Shown here piece after piece: positions 9,026 through 16,931 of a DNA stretch of 56,039 nucleotides. Under the pieces are notes generated by a model that worked only from the letters and a program-made list of their open reading frames with translations, ran no database searches and had not been told where the DNA came from. How positions within the stretch are numbered: the stretch's first letter is position 1; every line of letters starts with the position of its first letter. A program made the translations under genes and the position numbers. The DNA is taken from assembly GCA_045644465.1 (NCBI GenBank), contig JAZRGV010000050.1, forward strand, positions 1-56,039, written 5' to 3'. Source of the DNA: HGM04593 sp045644465 (GTDB taxonomy: Bacteria; Bacteroidota; Bacteroidia; Bacteroidales; Bacteroidaceae).

Positions 9026-9881
9026 GAATATTGTTGCGAAAATACTTTTTGCAACAGCACTGTTCACAGCACCTATAAACAATGTCAACGCTCAAGATGG
9101 CGGGGACGAATTCGGTGTGTGGGGAACTGTAGAGTTTTCAAAAAAAGTAAACAAGAAGAGCAAGTTCATCATTGATGCCGAGGTTCGTTCCATTGAAGCG
9201 GTAAGCGACATAGAGCGTATAGCTGTTGGAGCAAAGCTCGACTACAAAATCAAAGAGTGGAAAGAACTTGGCAAAAGCAATTCAAAGATTGAACTAAAAA
9301 CAAATGTGGGATATAGTTTTATATATGGCCACAACCTTAGAGAAAAGAGCATAAAAGATTTCATAGAAGAGGTTGGCGAATACAACTACAATATCGATGA
9401 TGCCTATTGGGCTACACGAAACAGAGTGTATGCAACACTGACCGGAGAATTCAAGGTTGGACGCTTTGAAATCTCTTTGCGCGAACGCCTGCAATATACC
9501 CATACAAGCTCGGCGACAACAACAGAAACCAAGTACCATTGGGAAGAGATCTTCGATATCAAAGGTAATCACAAAGGATGGAACGAGCCAAATCCGGTAC
9601 CAGAACCGGAGTTCAAGGAGGCTAAAGAAAACCTGTCACTTCGTTCACGTTTGAACATCAAGTACGATATTCCAAACTGCAAGATAAATCCTTTTGTATC
9701 GGCAGAACTTTATACCAGACTCGACAAGTGGCAAGTATTCGACAAGGCACGTTACCGTGCCGGAGCATCGTACAAGATTAACAAGGACAACTCCGTTTCA
9801 TTGTATTATCTTTATCAAGACGTAAACGGCAATGACCCTGACGGACATGCCATTGGTTTTGAATACTCTATTGACCTATAA
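9003..9881 (+). CDS. DUF2490-like outer-membrane/periplasmic beta protein
   Basis: The 292-residue protein has a signal peptide (residues 1-30, ending NNVNAQ). It then alternates short amphipathic strands, for example EFGVWGTVEFSKKVNKKSKF at the start and FGFEYSIDL-like sequence at the extreme C-terminus, ending in a short hydrophobic/aromatic strand. This matches the DUF2490 group of small predicted beta-barrels. It overlaps the DUF4956 gene by 23 bp and lies 17 bp before the next gene, so it is part of the same operon. A role as the outer-membrane component of the cluster is an inference. Confidence 0.72.
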   Translation: MNTNLKIKNIVAKILFATALFTAPINNVNAQDGGDEFGVWGTVEFSKKVNKKSKFIIDAEVRSIEAVSDIERIAVGAKLDYKIKEWKELGKSNSKIELKTNVGYSFIYGHNLREKSIKDFIEEVGEYNYNIDDAYWATRNRVYATLTGEFKVGRFEISLRERLQYTHTSSATTTETKYHWEEIFDIKGNHKGWNEPNPVPEPEFKEAKENLSLRSRLNIKYDIPNCKINPFVSAELYTRLDKWQVFDKARYRAGASYKINKDNSVSLYYLYQDVNGNDPDGHAIGFEYSIDL

Positions 9882-9898
9882 ACTCCAAAAGAAGGACT

Positions 9899-10354
9899 AT
9901 GAAAAGAATATACACACTACTACTACTCATAACAGCGTCGTTACCTATTATGGCGCAACAGATATTTGTTGACAAAAGCGCCGATATAGAAACCATTGAA
10001 TTCAGCAAACTCGACAAGATTACATTCAGCGGAACAACTGTAAAAATTTCACAGACAGACGGCACTGCCACTGAAGCATCTATGGGAGAGATAAGCAGAA
10101 TATATTTCAGCAATTACAGCAACATAGAAAACACGGTTGCTGATACCGACGACATAATCACTTACGTGTCGAGCGACGACATTGCTGTAAACTGCAATGC
10201 TGGAGATATAATTGCCATATATAACATCATAGGCAAACAACTTATATGTGTACGTCAGAAATCGGACAACGGCATAATAAGCATTGCCCACCTGCCCAAA
10301 GGCATATATGTGATTAGAACCAATGACCAAACAGCCAAATTTGTAAAAAGATGA
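9899..10354 (+). CDS. Small secreted protein with C-terminal sorting-like tail
   Basis: The 151-residue exported protein has a signal peptide (residues 1-19, ending PIMAQ). A domain follows (about 20-75) with the pattern FSKLDKITFSGTTVKISQ and ISRIYFS. The C-terminal region (about 105-151) resembles a type IX secretion (Por-type A) sorting domain: AIYNIIGKQL, then LPKGIYVIRTND and a basic end FVKR. Its stop overlaps the next start in ATGA, so translation of the beta-helix gene is probably coupled to it. Function is unknown. The first domain resembles the N-terminus of the next protein. Confidence 0.75.
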   Translation: MKRIYTLLLLITASLPIMAQQIFVDKSADIETIEFSKLDKITFSGTTVKISQTDGTATEASMGEISRIYFSNYSNIENTVADTDDIITYVSSDDIAVNCNAGDIIAIYNIIGKQLICVRQKSDNGIISIAHLPKGIYVIRTNDQTAKFVKR

Positions 10355-11997
10355 AAAGATATATTTACATAATAGCACTGTTGGCTGCAAGCGGTCTTCA
10401 GGCCCAGACTTTGAACGTAAACAACAACGACGGTACATATTTGCCTATTGACACAAAGGATACCCGAGAAATAACATTCAATGAAACAGACAAGACCGTA
10501 GCTCTATCTTTAGCTGGTGGCGTAACACACCGTTTTCACACCGGGAAAGTTGAAAGCATCTCGCCAAAGAGAGACAAAAGCGACCTATTGACATACGACC
10601 TTGAACCTGAAGTGACTTTCGACAGCAACGACAAGAAGAATTTCAACGAGGTTATCGAGACAATACCTTCTGTTGAAACCGAAGATAATGATTATGGCGA
10701 CTTTGTTGAAAAATTCTCTATAGGTAAGATCATAAACATAACATTCGGTGAAAATGATGTTACTGTTTCGGGAAGTATCCCTTATACAAAAAAAGGTGCA
10801 CACTTGACAATCAATTCAACAGATGGCAAAGTCGGTTATATTGTAAGCGGCAAATCAAGCAACGGCTCATTAAAGATTTATAGCGAAAAGAAGTTCCAAA
10901 TATTACTTTCCGGACTTGAATTGACAAACCCTAATGGCCCTGCAATAAATATACAGACGGGAAAGACTGTATATTTCACCATTGACGACAACACTACAAA
11001 CAACCTTTGCGACGGAGCAACATACAACGCGCCATCAACTTCAGGCGAAGACCAGAAAGGTACACTCTTCAGCGAAGGACAGCTGATTTTCAACGGTTAC
11101 GAAGATGGTTCGGGCATACTTAATGTAACAAGCTATGGCGGACATGGCATATGCAGCGACGACTATATAAGAATACGCAGCGGCAACATAAACATTGTTA
11201 AAGCAGCCAAGGACGGTTTTCACACAAACGACAAGTTCATTGTAAGCCGCACAGCTACAGTATCGCCTACAATAACCGTTAATGCCGAGAACGACGGAAT
11301 AGATTGTGGCAAAGGCGAAGTAATTATCGACGCAGGTAAAATTGAGTTGACTACAGGCGGAGAAGCAATAAAAGTTTCAAACGAAGATGCTGACCCTCTT
11401 GTTACTGCAAGTGCAACAATCAACGGCGGATACACCAAATTCACCACAACAGGCGATAAGAGCTCGGGAATAAAGACTACCGGAACATACAAGCAGACAG
11501 GCGGTATTATACATGGTACAGTACAAGGCAACGGCTCAAAAATTCTGAATTGCGACAGCAATATCACATTCAATGGTGGAAAGCTTGCGGGAGTGGCACA
11601 AGGAACTGTACTTAACGACACCACATTGGCCGGTGGAATAAAGTGCGAAGGCAACATTGATATCCAAAAAGGTACAATTGCCATTGATTGCACAGGCAAA
11701 GGAGCCAAAGGAATAAATTGCGCCAACACAACAATTAAAGGAGGAGAGATAACAGTTCTGACAACAGGCGGCAATTACGACGGAATAGAAAAAACACGCG
11801 AAAGCATTGCCGTTGATACAGACAATCTAATAATAACGAACGGCAATGTAAAGCTTAAAGCGCACCACAATGCCGTATCGGCAAAAAAGGTTTCAATATA
11901 CAAAGGAACACTACATGCCATAAGTGACAGCGACATGGCTATAGATGCAACAATTGCACAGTCCGGAGGCTGGATTCTCACCAAAGAAAATGAATGA
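10351..11997 (+). CDS. Cthe_2159-like beta-helix (carbohydrate-binding domain) protein
   Basis: The 548-residue exported protein has a signal peptide (about 1-18, ending GLQAQ). An N-terminal domain (20-75) resembles the preceding small protein. A long repeat region from about residue 130 to the end has glycine-rich turns of the parallel beta-helix type (GIKTTGTYKQTGGIIHG, KGEVIIDAGKIELTTGGEA). This is the pattern of the Cthe_2159 domain, described as a polygalacturonate/cellulose-binding beta-helix. It is the last gene of the VTC/DUF4956 operon, and a terminator follows 9 bp after the stop. A cell-surface location is likely, but the ligand here is not known. Confidence 0.82.
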   Translation: MKRYIYIIALLAASGLQAQTLNVNNNDGTYLPIDTKDTREITFNETDKTVALSLAGGVTHRFHTGKVESISPKRDKSDLLTYDLEPEVTFDSNDKKNFNEVIETIPSVETEDNDYGDFVEKFSIGKIINITFGENDVTVSGSIPYTKKGAHLTINSTDGKVGYIVSGKSSNGSLKIYSEKKFQILLSGLELTNPNGPAINIQTGKTVYFTIDDNTTNNLCDGATYNAPSTSGEDQKGTLFSEGQLIFNGYEDGSGILNVTSYGGHGICSDDYIRIRSGNINIVKAAKDGFHTNDKFIVSRTATVSPTITVNAENDGIDCGKGEVIIDAGKIELTTGGEAIKVSNEDADPLVTASATINGGYTKFTTTGDKSSGIKTTGTYKQTGGIIHGTVQGNGSKILNCDSNITFNGGKLAGVAQGTVLNDTTLAGGIKCEGNIDIQKGTIAIDCTGKGAKGINCANTTIKGGEITVLTTGGNYDGIEKTRESIAVDTDNLIITNGNVKLKAHHNAVSAKKVSIYKGTLHAISDSDMAIDATIAQSGGWILTKENE

Positions 11998-12006
11998 TAA
12001 AAACAG

Positions 12007-12049
12007 ATACATAAAGCGGGCAACAATTAATGTTGCCCGCTTTATGTAT
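12007..12049. terminator. Bidirectional terminator between the beta-helix gene and pyrH
   Basis: A 19-bp perfect stem (12007-12025 with 12031-12049) closes an ATTAA loop. The GC core AGCGGGCAACA is flanked by A/T. It serves the plus-strand beta-helix gene and, from the other side, the minus-strand pyrH. Confidence 0.88.
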
Positions 12050-12097
12050 GTAACAATATAACTGCTAAGCAGTATATAGGTTTCTACAGAAAGTATA

Positions 12098-12808
12098 TCA
12101 AGGATGAACGTATGTTCCTATCTCCTCGCCATCCATTACCTTTTTAAGGTTACCCACAACATCCATATTGAACACGTAGATTGGTAAATTATTCTCTCTA
12201 CACATGGCTGTTGCCGTAATATCCATAACCTTTAATCCACGGCTGATAACCTCGTCGTATGAGATTTCGTCAAATTTTGTAGCTGTAGGATCTTTCTCGG
12301 GGTCGGCTGTATAAATTCCGTCAACACGGGTACCCTTGAGCATAACATCTGCCTCTATTTCAATACCACGAAGCGATGAGCCTGTATCGGTTGTAAAATA
12401 CGGACTACCTGTTCCTGCAGCCATAATAACCACCTGACCGTTCTCCATTGCCTCAATAGCTTTCCACTTTGTATAGAACTCACCCACAGGCTCCATGCGG
12501 ATGGCGGTAAGCACTTTGTTTGCAACTCCGGCTGCACCAAGGGCAGAACTAAGAGCAAGACTGTTGATTACAGTAGCCATCATACCCATCTGGTCGCCCT
12601 TTACGCGGTCGAAGCCTTTTCCTGCACCGGTAAGGCCACGGAAGATATTGCCACCACCAATGACAATACCAATCTGCACTCCCATCTCTGCAACCTCCTT
12701 AATTTGCGCTGCATACTCGTTCAGACGTTTAACGTCAATACCATAACCCTGCTCACCCATAAGGCTCTCGCCACTCAACTTGAGCAGAATACGTTTAAAC
12801 TTTGCCAT
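12098..12808 (-). CDS. pyrH: UMP kinase
   Basis: This enzyme phosphorylates UMP to UDP in pyrimidine nucleotide synthesis and is a hexamer of the amino acid kinase fold. The 236-residue length is normal. Visible family elements are KLSGESLMG at residues 9-17, GIVIGGGNIFRG near 47-58, and the nucleotide-binding region TADPEKDPTATKF near 166-178. It stands alone on the minus strand, with the bidirectional terminator downstream. Confidence 0.97.
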   Translation of the reverse strand: MAKFKRILLKLSGESLMGEQGYGIDVKRLNEYAAQIKEVAEMGVQIGIVIGGGNIFRGLTGAGKGFDRVKGDQMGMMATVINSLALSSALGAAGVANKVLTAIRMEPVGEFYTKWKAIEAMENGQVVIMAAGTGSPYFTTDTGSSLRGIEIEADVMLKGTRVDGIYTADPEKDPTATKFDEISYDEVISRGLKVMDITATAMCRENNLPIYVFNMDVVGNLKKVMDGEEIGTYVHP

Positions 12809-12922
12809 ATCGAAAATATTTTAGATAATCATTATTCTTTTTCAAAAATAGGACAAATTCTTAAATAATGCTATTATTTTACTCAAAAGGTTAATCAAAT
12901 TCATTACTCAAGAAAAAATAGT

Positions 12923-12930
12923 TACCTTTG
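12923..12930 (+). promoter_or_regulatory. -7 box of the 73-residue membrane protein gene
   Basis: TACCTTTG is an exact TAnnTTTG match, 25 bp before the ATG at 12956. It supports the small downstream frame as a real gene. No good -33 match is visible. Confidence 0.55.
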
Positions 12931-12955
12931 CAGTACATTATAATACAAACGAATT

Positions 12956-13177
12956 ATGAGATTCTTTAAAAACCCAAACATAACAGTGGCCGTTCTTGCC
13001 ATATATACAGCAATAATGTATATATACCTATTCCCAAGAAATACAGAAATGACAAATACCGAAAAGTGGGCTACCGTTGGAGCATCGGCCGTAATGCTTG
13101 CTATACTATGGATATTGCTACGACGCCGTAACAAACTAAAGAAAGCACGTGAAGACGAAATGAACAAGCCACTATAA
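12956..13177 (+). CDS. Small two-pass membrane protein, unknown function
   Basis: The 73-residue protein has two predicted membrane helices (about residues 10-26 and 40-56), separated by a polar loop NTEMTNTEKW. It ends in a strongly charged tail (LRRRNKLKKAREDEM). I do not recognise a named family. It has its own -7 box and a normal start context. Its last 6 bp overlap the end of the convergent birA gene, so no terminator separates them. Confidence 0.65.
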   Translation: MRFFKNPNITVAVLAIYTAIMYIYLFPRNTEMTNTEKWATVGASAVMLAILWILLRRRNKLKKAREDEMNKPL

Positions 13178-13933
13178 CAACTGTTCTATTTCCTTGAATG
13201 CATAACGTAACAACACACCATTGCTATGCCGCACAAGGAGATGACCGTCGCTCTCGACTCCCTCTATAACGGCATTAAAACAGCCGCTCTTATCAATAAA
13301 TGTACGCCATTCATTATAGCCAATAAGCAACCGCGTATATTCGCTCATCAACATAGTTGCATCACCGTCAAGGAGTACAGTGTAATAATACTCAAAGCTA
13401 TTTAGAAACTTTTCGAGCACATCATCCAAAGAATAATCACAACCCTGCAGCATCTTCATTGAGACAGGTTCCCTATCCATTTCCGGGAAGCATTCCTGAT
13501 TGACATTTATTCCCACGCCTATTATCGCTTGCTCCACAAAAGCTCCTGAATAATCGAGTTCCACAAGCACACCTGCAAGTTTCCTGTTACCCACATATAT
13601 GTCGTTTGGCCACTTGAGACGGGTTTCTATACCATAGCACGACATTGCATCGTGCAATGCCAAAGCTACGGCCTGCGAGAGAAAAAATTGCTCTTTGACA
13701 GCCAAAGCTTCAGCCGGACGCACCAGAATGGACAACAGCAGATTTTCGCCGGCATTGGAATTCCATACATTTCCTCTCTGTCCTCGCCCTGCAGTCTGAT
13801 GTTCCGCTGTTACTACAACAAATTTATCTGCAACAGTCTTTTTTTTCCACAAGGATGCTGCTTCATCGCGTAGATAGCGGTTCGTAGAATCGACGGAAGA
13901 AAGGCGAACAACTGTTTCTTTATTCAACACCAT
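13172..13933 (-). CDS. birA: Biotin--[acetyl-CoA-carboxylase] ligase, monofunctional
   Basis: This enzyme activates biotin with ATP and attaches it to the biotin carrier of acetyl-CoA carboxylase or similar enzymes. The 253-residue protein has the biotin-binding motif GRGQRGNVWNS near residues 48-59, KWPNDIYVGNRKLAGVL near 107-122, and GIGINVNQ near 140. It lacks the N-terminal helix-turn-helix of E. coli BirA, so it should not act as a repressor. It lies downstream of the MmcQ-like gene and overlaps its end by 14 bp, forming a minus-strand operon yraN-mmcQ-birA. Confidence 0.95.
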   Translation of the reverse strand: MVLNKETVVRLSSVDSTNRYLRDEAASLWKKKTVADKFVVVTAEHQTAGRGQRGNVWNSNAGENLLLSILVRPAEALAVKEQFFLSQAVALALHDAMSCYGIETRLKWPNDIYVGNRKLAGVLVELDYSGAFVEQAIIGVGINVNQECFPEMDREPVSMKMLQGCDYSLDDVLEKFLNSFEYYYTVLLDGDATMLMSEYTRLLIGYNEWRTFIDKSGCFNAVIEGVESDGHLLVRHSNGVLLRYAFKEIEQLL

Positions 13934-14270
13934 AGTTTACGCGTATTTTCTTTGGCAGTTTCTTAAGCACCTCGTTATAGGAGTGGTCAACAAGCGAACG
14001 GAACAAATCGTCACTCAACGTATTTATATCAAGTTGGTTCCAATATTTTTTATTCATATGCCAAGCCGGAACTATCTGCGGATATTTGTCGCGCAGTTCA
14101 ATGGCATAATCGGCATCGCACTTGACACAGAACCAACTGACATTGTCAAGGTCCACTATAGCAAAAATCCTATTTTCAACCCTGAAAGCGAGTGTTGTCT
14201 CATCAAAGGGAAAATCCTCTGTTGCATTCATCTTGGAAAGACAATATATGCGTGCATCCTCAATATTCAT
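13920..14270 (-). CDS. MmcQ/YjbR family protein
   Basis: The 116-residue form starting MNIEDARIYCL is preferred to the longer frame (start 14312), because family members normally begin at this point and the upstream ATG would overlap yraN. Family features are EDFPFDETTLAFRV near residues 20-33, VKCDADYAIELRDKYP near 50-64, and HMNKKYWN near 70-77. The fold resembles MotA/CyaY-type DNA-binding domains, but the cellular role is unknown. The gene ends inside the start of birA (14-bp overlap). Confidence 0.88.
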   Translation of the reverse strand: MNIEDARIYCLSKMNATEDFPFDETTLAFRVENRIFAIVDLDNVSWFCVKCDADYAIELRDKYPQIVPAWHMNKKYWNQLDINTLSDDLFRSLVDHSYNEVLKKLPKKIRVNYGVE

Positions 14271-14286
14271 AAGATAAAATTTAATA

Positions 14287-14649
14287 CTACCATGTAGGTT
14301 GAAAAGCATCAATTATATGCTCTATCTTATATGGTTCACACATGCCAACGACTGTAACTACATCAAAACGAAGGGGAGTATCCACCTTATACTTCATAAC
14401 ATAAGCTTCGGCAGCCGATATAAGGAGACGAATTTTCTGTGGAGTAACAGCATCGGCAGCATCGCCATATGTTTCATCACGGCGGCTCTTAACCTCTACA
14501 AAGACCAAAACATCGCGGTCGCGCGCTATAAGGTCGATTTCCTTGTGGCCACTACGCCAATTATAATGCAGAATAGCATACCCTTTATCAAGGAGATAAC
14601 GAGATGCCAACATTTCACCTTTATTGCCGAGTAGATTGTGTTCTGCCAT
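14287..14649 (-). CDS. YraN/UPF0102 family nuclease-like protein
   Basis: The 120-residue protein matches UPF0102, which has a restriction endonuclease-like fold. The core pattern is seen in GHKEIDLIARDRDVLVFVEV followed by KSR (about residues 34-56), giving the D...E-x-K catalytic arrangement. Its biochemical role is not established. It is the first gene of the yraN-mmcQ-birA operon, and a TATCTTCG box lies about 20-30 bp before its start (around 14671-14678). Confidence 0.93.
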   Translation of the reverse strand: MAEHNLLGNKGEMLASRYLLDKGYAILHYNWRSGHKEIDLIARDRDVLVFVEVKSRRDETYGDAADAVTPQKIRLLISAAEAYVMKYKVDTPLRFDVVTVVGMCEPYKIEHIIDAFQPTW

Positions 14650-14710
14650 ACAGTTTTACATATTGTAAAAGCGAAGATAACACTTGTCGCAAGGAAAAGC
14701 AAATGAAAAA

Positions 14711-14742
14711 CTTGCAATTCCTTTTAAGATGAATTATTTTTG
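14711..14742 (+). promoter_or_regulatory. Promoter of the ribbon-helix-helix-like gene and tadA
   Basis: CTTG (14711-14714) as a one-mismatch -33, a 20-bp spacer, then an exact TAnnTTTG (TATTTTTG, 14735-14742). The first ATG lies at 14757, so the 5' leader would be very short. Confidence 0.6.
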
Positions 14743-14756
14743 CATCACAGAAACCT

Positions 14757-14996
14757 ATGAGCGTGAAAAAGACAAACAAACCCAAAGCCACCACAACGCG
14801 TACACAACCTGTACGACACTCACGTGTAGTATGTCTTGTCAGCGAAGAAGAGATGAAAATCATCGATGACTATCTGAAGAAATACCGCATAAGCAACAAG
14901 AGCAACTGGATGCGCGAAACGTTATTGTCGTTCATATACAAGAACCTTGACGAGGACTACCCCACACTCTTTGGTGAACACGATATGCGCCGTTGA
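14757..14996 (+). CDS. Small ribbon-helix-helix-like protein
   Basis: The 79-residue basic protein has an unstructured, positively charged N-terminus (KKTNKPKATTTRTQ). A segment like a ribbon-helix-helix fold follows: a strand SRVVCLVSEEE, then helix KIIDDYLKKYRI and helix NKSNWMRETLLSFIYKNL. Such folds bind DNA as dimers, but this assignment rests on pattern alone. Its stop overlaps the tadA start in TGATG, so translation of tadA is probably coupled to it. Confidence 0.65.
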   Translation: MSVKKTNKPKATTTRTQPVRHSRVVCLVSEEEMKIIDDYLKKYRISNKSNWMRETLLSFIYKNLDEDYPTLFGEHDMRR

Positions 14997-15430
14997 TGAT
15001 GACAGATACAGAATATATGAAAATAGCCCTAAACGAGGCTAAAAAAGCGTATGACGAAGACGAAGTTCCTATAGGTGCCATAGTCGTATGCAAAGGGCGC
15101 ATTATTGCACGCACCCACAACCTTACAGAGGCTCTCAACGACGTTACAGCCCACGCCGAGATGCAAGCCATAACAGCTGCAGCAACAGCTGTCGGCGGGA
15201 AATATCTAAACGATTGTACACTATATGTAACAGTAGAACCATGCCCAATGTGCGCCGGCGCCATAGCATGGTCACAATTGGGGCGACTGGTATATGGTGC
15301 CACAGACGAGAAACGTGGATACAACAGGTATGCACCCGACGTACTACACCCTAAGACAGAGGTTGTTTGCGGAGTTTGTGCCGAAGAGAGCACAGAACTG
15401 ATGAAAAGATTTTTCAACAACAAGAGATAA
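14996..15430 (+). CDS. tadA: tRNA-specific adenosine deaminase
   Basis: This enzyme converts adenosine to inosine at the wobble position 34 of tRNA-Arg(ACG), letting one tRNA read several codons. The 144-residue protein has the zinc-dependent deaminase motifs: HAEMQAI with the catalytic Glu near residues 53-59, and PCPMCAGAI with two zinc Cys near 83-91. The start at 14996 overlaps the upstream stop (TGATG). The open frame also contains a TTG at 14993 and an ATG at 14999, so the start is uncertain by a codon or two. A palindromic terminator follows. Confidence 0.95.
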   Translation: MMTDTEYMKIALNEAKKAYDEDEVPIGAIVVCKGRIIARTHNLTEALNDVTAHAEMQAITAAATAVGGKYLNDCTLYVTVEPCPMCAGAIAWSQLGRLVYGATDEKRGYNRYAPDVLHPKTEVVCGVCAEESTELMKRFFNNKR

Positions 15431-15433
15431 CAC

Positions 15434-15469
15434 ACAAAAAAAGAATGCGATATCGCATTCTTTTTTTGT
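15434..15469. terminator. Bidirectional terminator between tadA and the DUF5723 gene
   Basis: A perfect 36-bp palindrome has the GC-containing core AGAATGCGATATCGCATTCT flanked by seven A and seven T. It lies between two convergent genes and has T runs in both directions. Confidence 0.9.
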
Positions 15470-15482
15470 CATTTATACTCTT

Positions 15483-16907
15483 TTAATGTTTTTTACCTAA
15501 AGGAATGTTTATACCAAGCATCGCATTTGCATTGAATTTATTCAATGGGAAATACAAATTAACCTCGTCGAGAACTCCTTCCGCTTTGCTCAAGCTCATC
15601 ATACCATACTTTCCTGCATAGAGATCAGCTCCTGCGAATATGCTGAAACCGGGGAGATTAATATTCAACATTGCACCATAGCTATATCCATAAGTCGATA
15701 CCGACGCACTTGCCGCCAAATCAAGGAAGTAGAGCGGAGAGAAGTTCAACATCAGCGAACCTATCGTATATGAATAGGCTGTCTCAAAACGTTGGGTAAA
15801 CAACGCACCAACACTCAATTTGCTATAGAATGGCATCTTATATTCTATACCGATATTCAATGTAGCTCCCCAGAAATCGGTATAATCATCGGGAGTCATC
15901 TTATCAACAGCAAAGAATTCGCCCAGTTCCTCACCCATAGTAGTTAGTTGTTGCTCTACGCTGTTCTCGCCACCATCGAATGAGAGTTCGCTGAAACCTT
16001 CGAATGTATATGGTTTGCTTGGAGAGATACCGGTTTGCGCAGCATTATTCCATTTGATGAAATTAATATCATTCAACGAAGCCGACAATATAAGTCCTTT
16101 TGTCAAAACTTTACTGAAATCGTAGGTAGCACCCAGATCAACACCGAATCCAAGGTTACTCAACTCTGGAACAAAGCTACCTATGCCGCTAATAATTCCA
16201 TTTTCGTCATATGTAAATTCAGAACCTATTACATTGGCCACAGCACTACCCTTTGCATTTATCTGCCACTGTTTGTCGCTGACAGATAACTCCATCTTAT
16301 CCATAGCAATCTCGGCATATGCAAGACCAACCAACAATTTAAGACGTGCACCAATGGTTAGATTATTGTTTATCTTGTGAGAGTGACCTATAGCAATGTC
16401 AGCATAGTTTCTTGTACGGAAACCGATATTATTGAGTACATATTTCTCGGCACTCATATCCTTGAATAAGCCAAAAAAGTCTCTTGGAACGCAGAATCCC
16501 GCATTAGCATGAATTCCAATATCGATGGTGTTAAAACCGCCAAAAGCATAGAATCCTAATGAGAGCGGCGTAGCGTTCACATTCATATTCATCTTATTGT
16601 TCTTACTCAAGTTGCCCACAAACTCTTTTGCATCGATGTCGGGATGCATAAAAGTAACAAGATTATCACCACTTGGATAGACAAAATCGGTAATCTCTAT
16701 GTTAGAAGAAACTCCGAATGATGTATTTCCGACAACCGGAACCGAAAGGTAGCTTCTCTTTGGTTGGAAAGAGGGGTTAAGTCTGTGACCGTAGGAGTTG
16801 CCTTTAAGAAAATAACCGGTACGTTCAACCTGAGCCTGCGCAGTAAATGTTATTCCTACAAACATAACAACCGCGCATAATACTTTTATAATGTGTTTAT
16901 TATTCAT
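15483..16907 (-). CDS. DUF5723 family outer-membrane protein
   Basis: The 474-residue protein has a signal peptide (about 1-25, ending FTAQAQ). After that come many short amphipathic beta strands with aromatic belts, ending in GINIPLGKKH, consistent with a beta-barrel of the DUF5723 (PorV/FadL-like) group common in Bacteroidota. Its function is unknown. It lies 24 bp downstream of the large lipoprotein gene on the same strand, so the two are probably co-transcribed and may work together at the outer membrane. Confidence 0.8.
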   Translation of the reverse strand: MNNKHIIKVLCAVVMFVGITFTAQAQVERTGYFLKGNSYGHRLNPSFQPKRSYLSVPVVGNTSFGVSSNIEITDFVYPSGDNLVTFMHPDIDAKEFVGNLSKNNKMNMNVNATPLSLGFYAFGGFNTIDIGIHANAGFCVPRDFFGLFKDMSAEKYVLNNIGFRTRNYADIAIGHSHKINNNLTIGARLKLLVGLAYAEIAMDKMELSVSDKQWQINAKGSAVANVIGSEFTYDENGIISGIGSFVPELSNLGFGVDLGATYDFSKVLTKGLILSASLNDINFIKWNNAAQTGISPSKPYTFEGFSELSFDGGENSVEQQLTTMGEELGEFFAVDKMTPDDYTDFWGATLNIGIEYKMPFYSKLSVGALFTQRFETAYSYTIGSLMLNFSPLYFLDLAASASVSTYGYSYGAMLNINLPGFSIFAGADLYAGKYGMMSLSKAEGVLDEVNLYFPLNKFNANAMLGINIPLGKKH

Positions 16908-16931
16908 AACAATAGCTATTTAAAACGGAAA

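Noticed and set aside
11220..11774. Minus-strand reading frame of 184 codons opposite the beta-helix gene
   Set aside because: It is opposite a glycine-rich repeat gene, and Pro/Val-rich composition is the expected complement. No start context.
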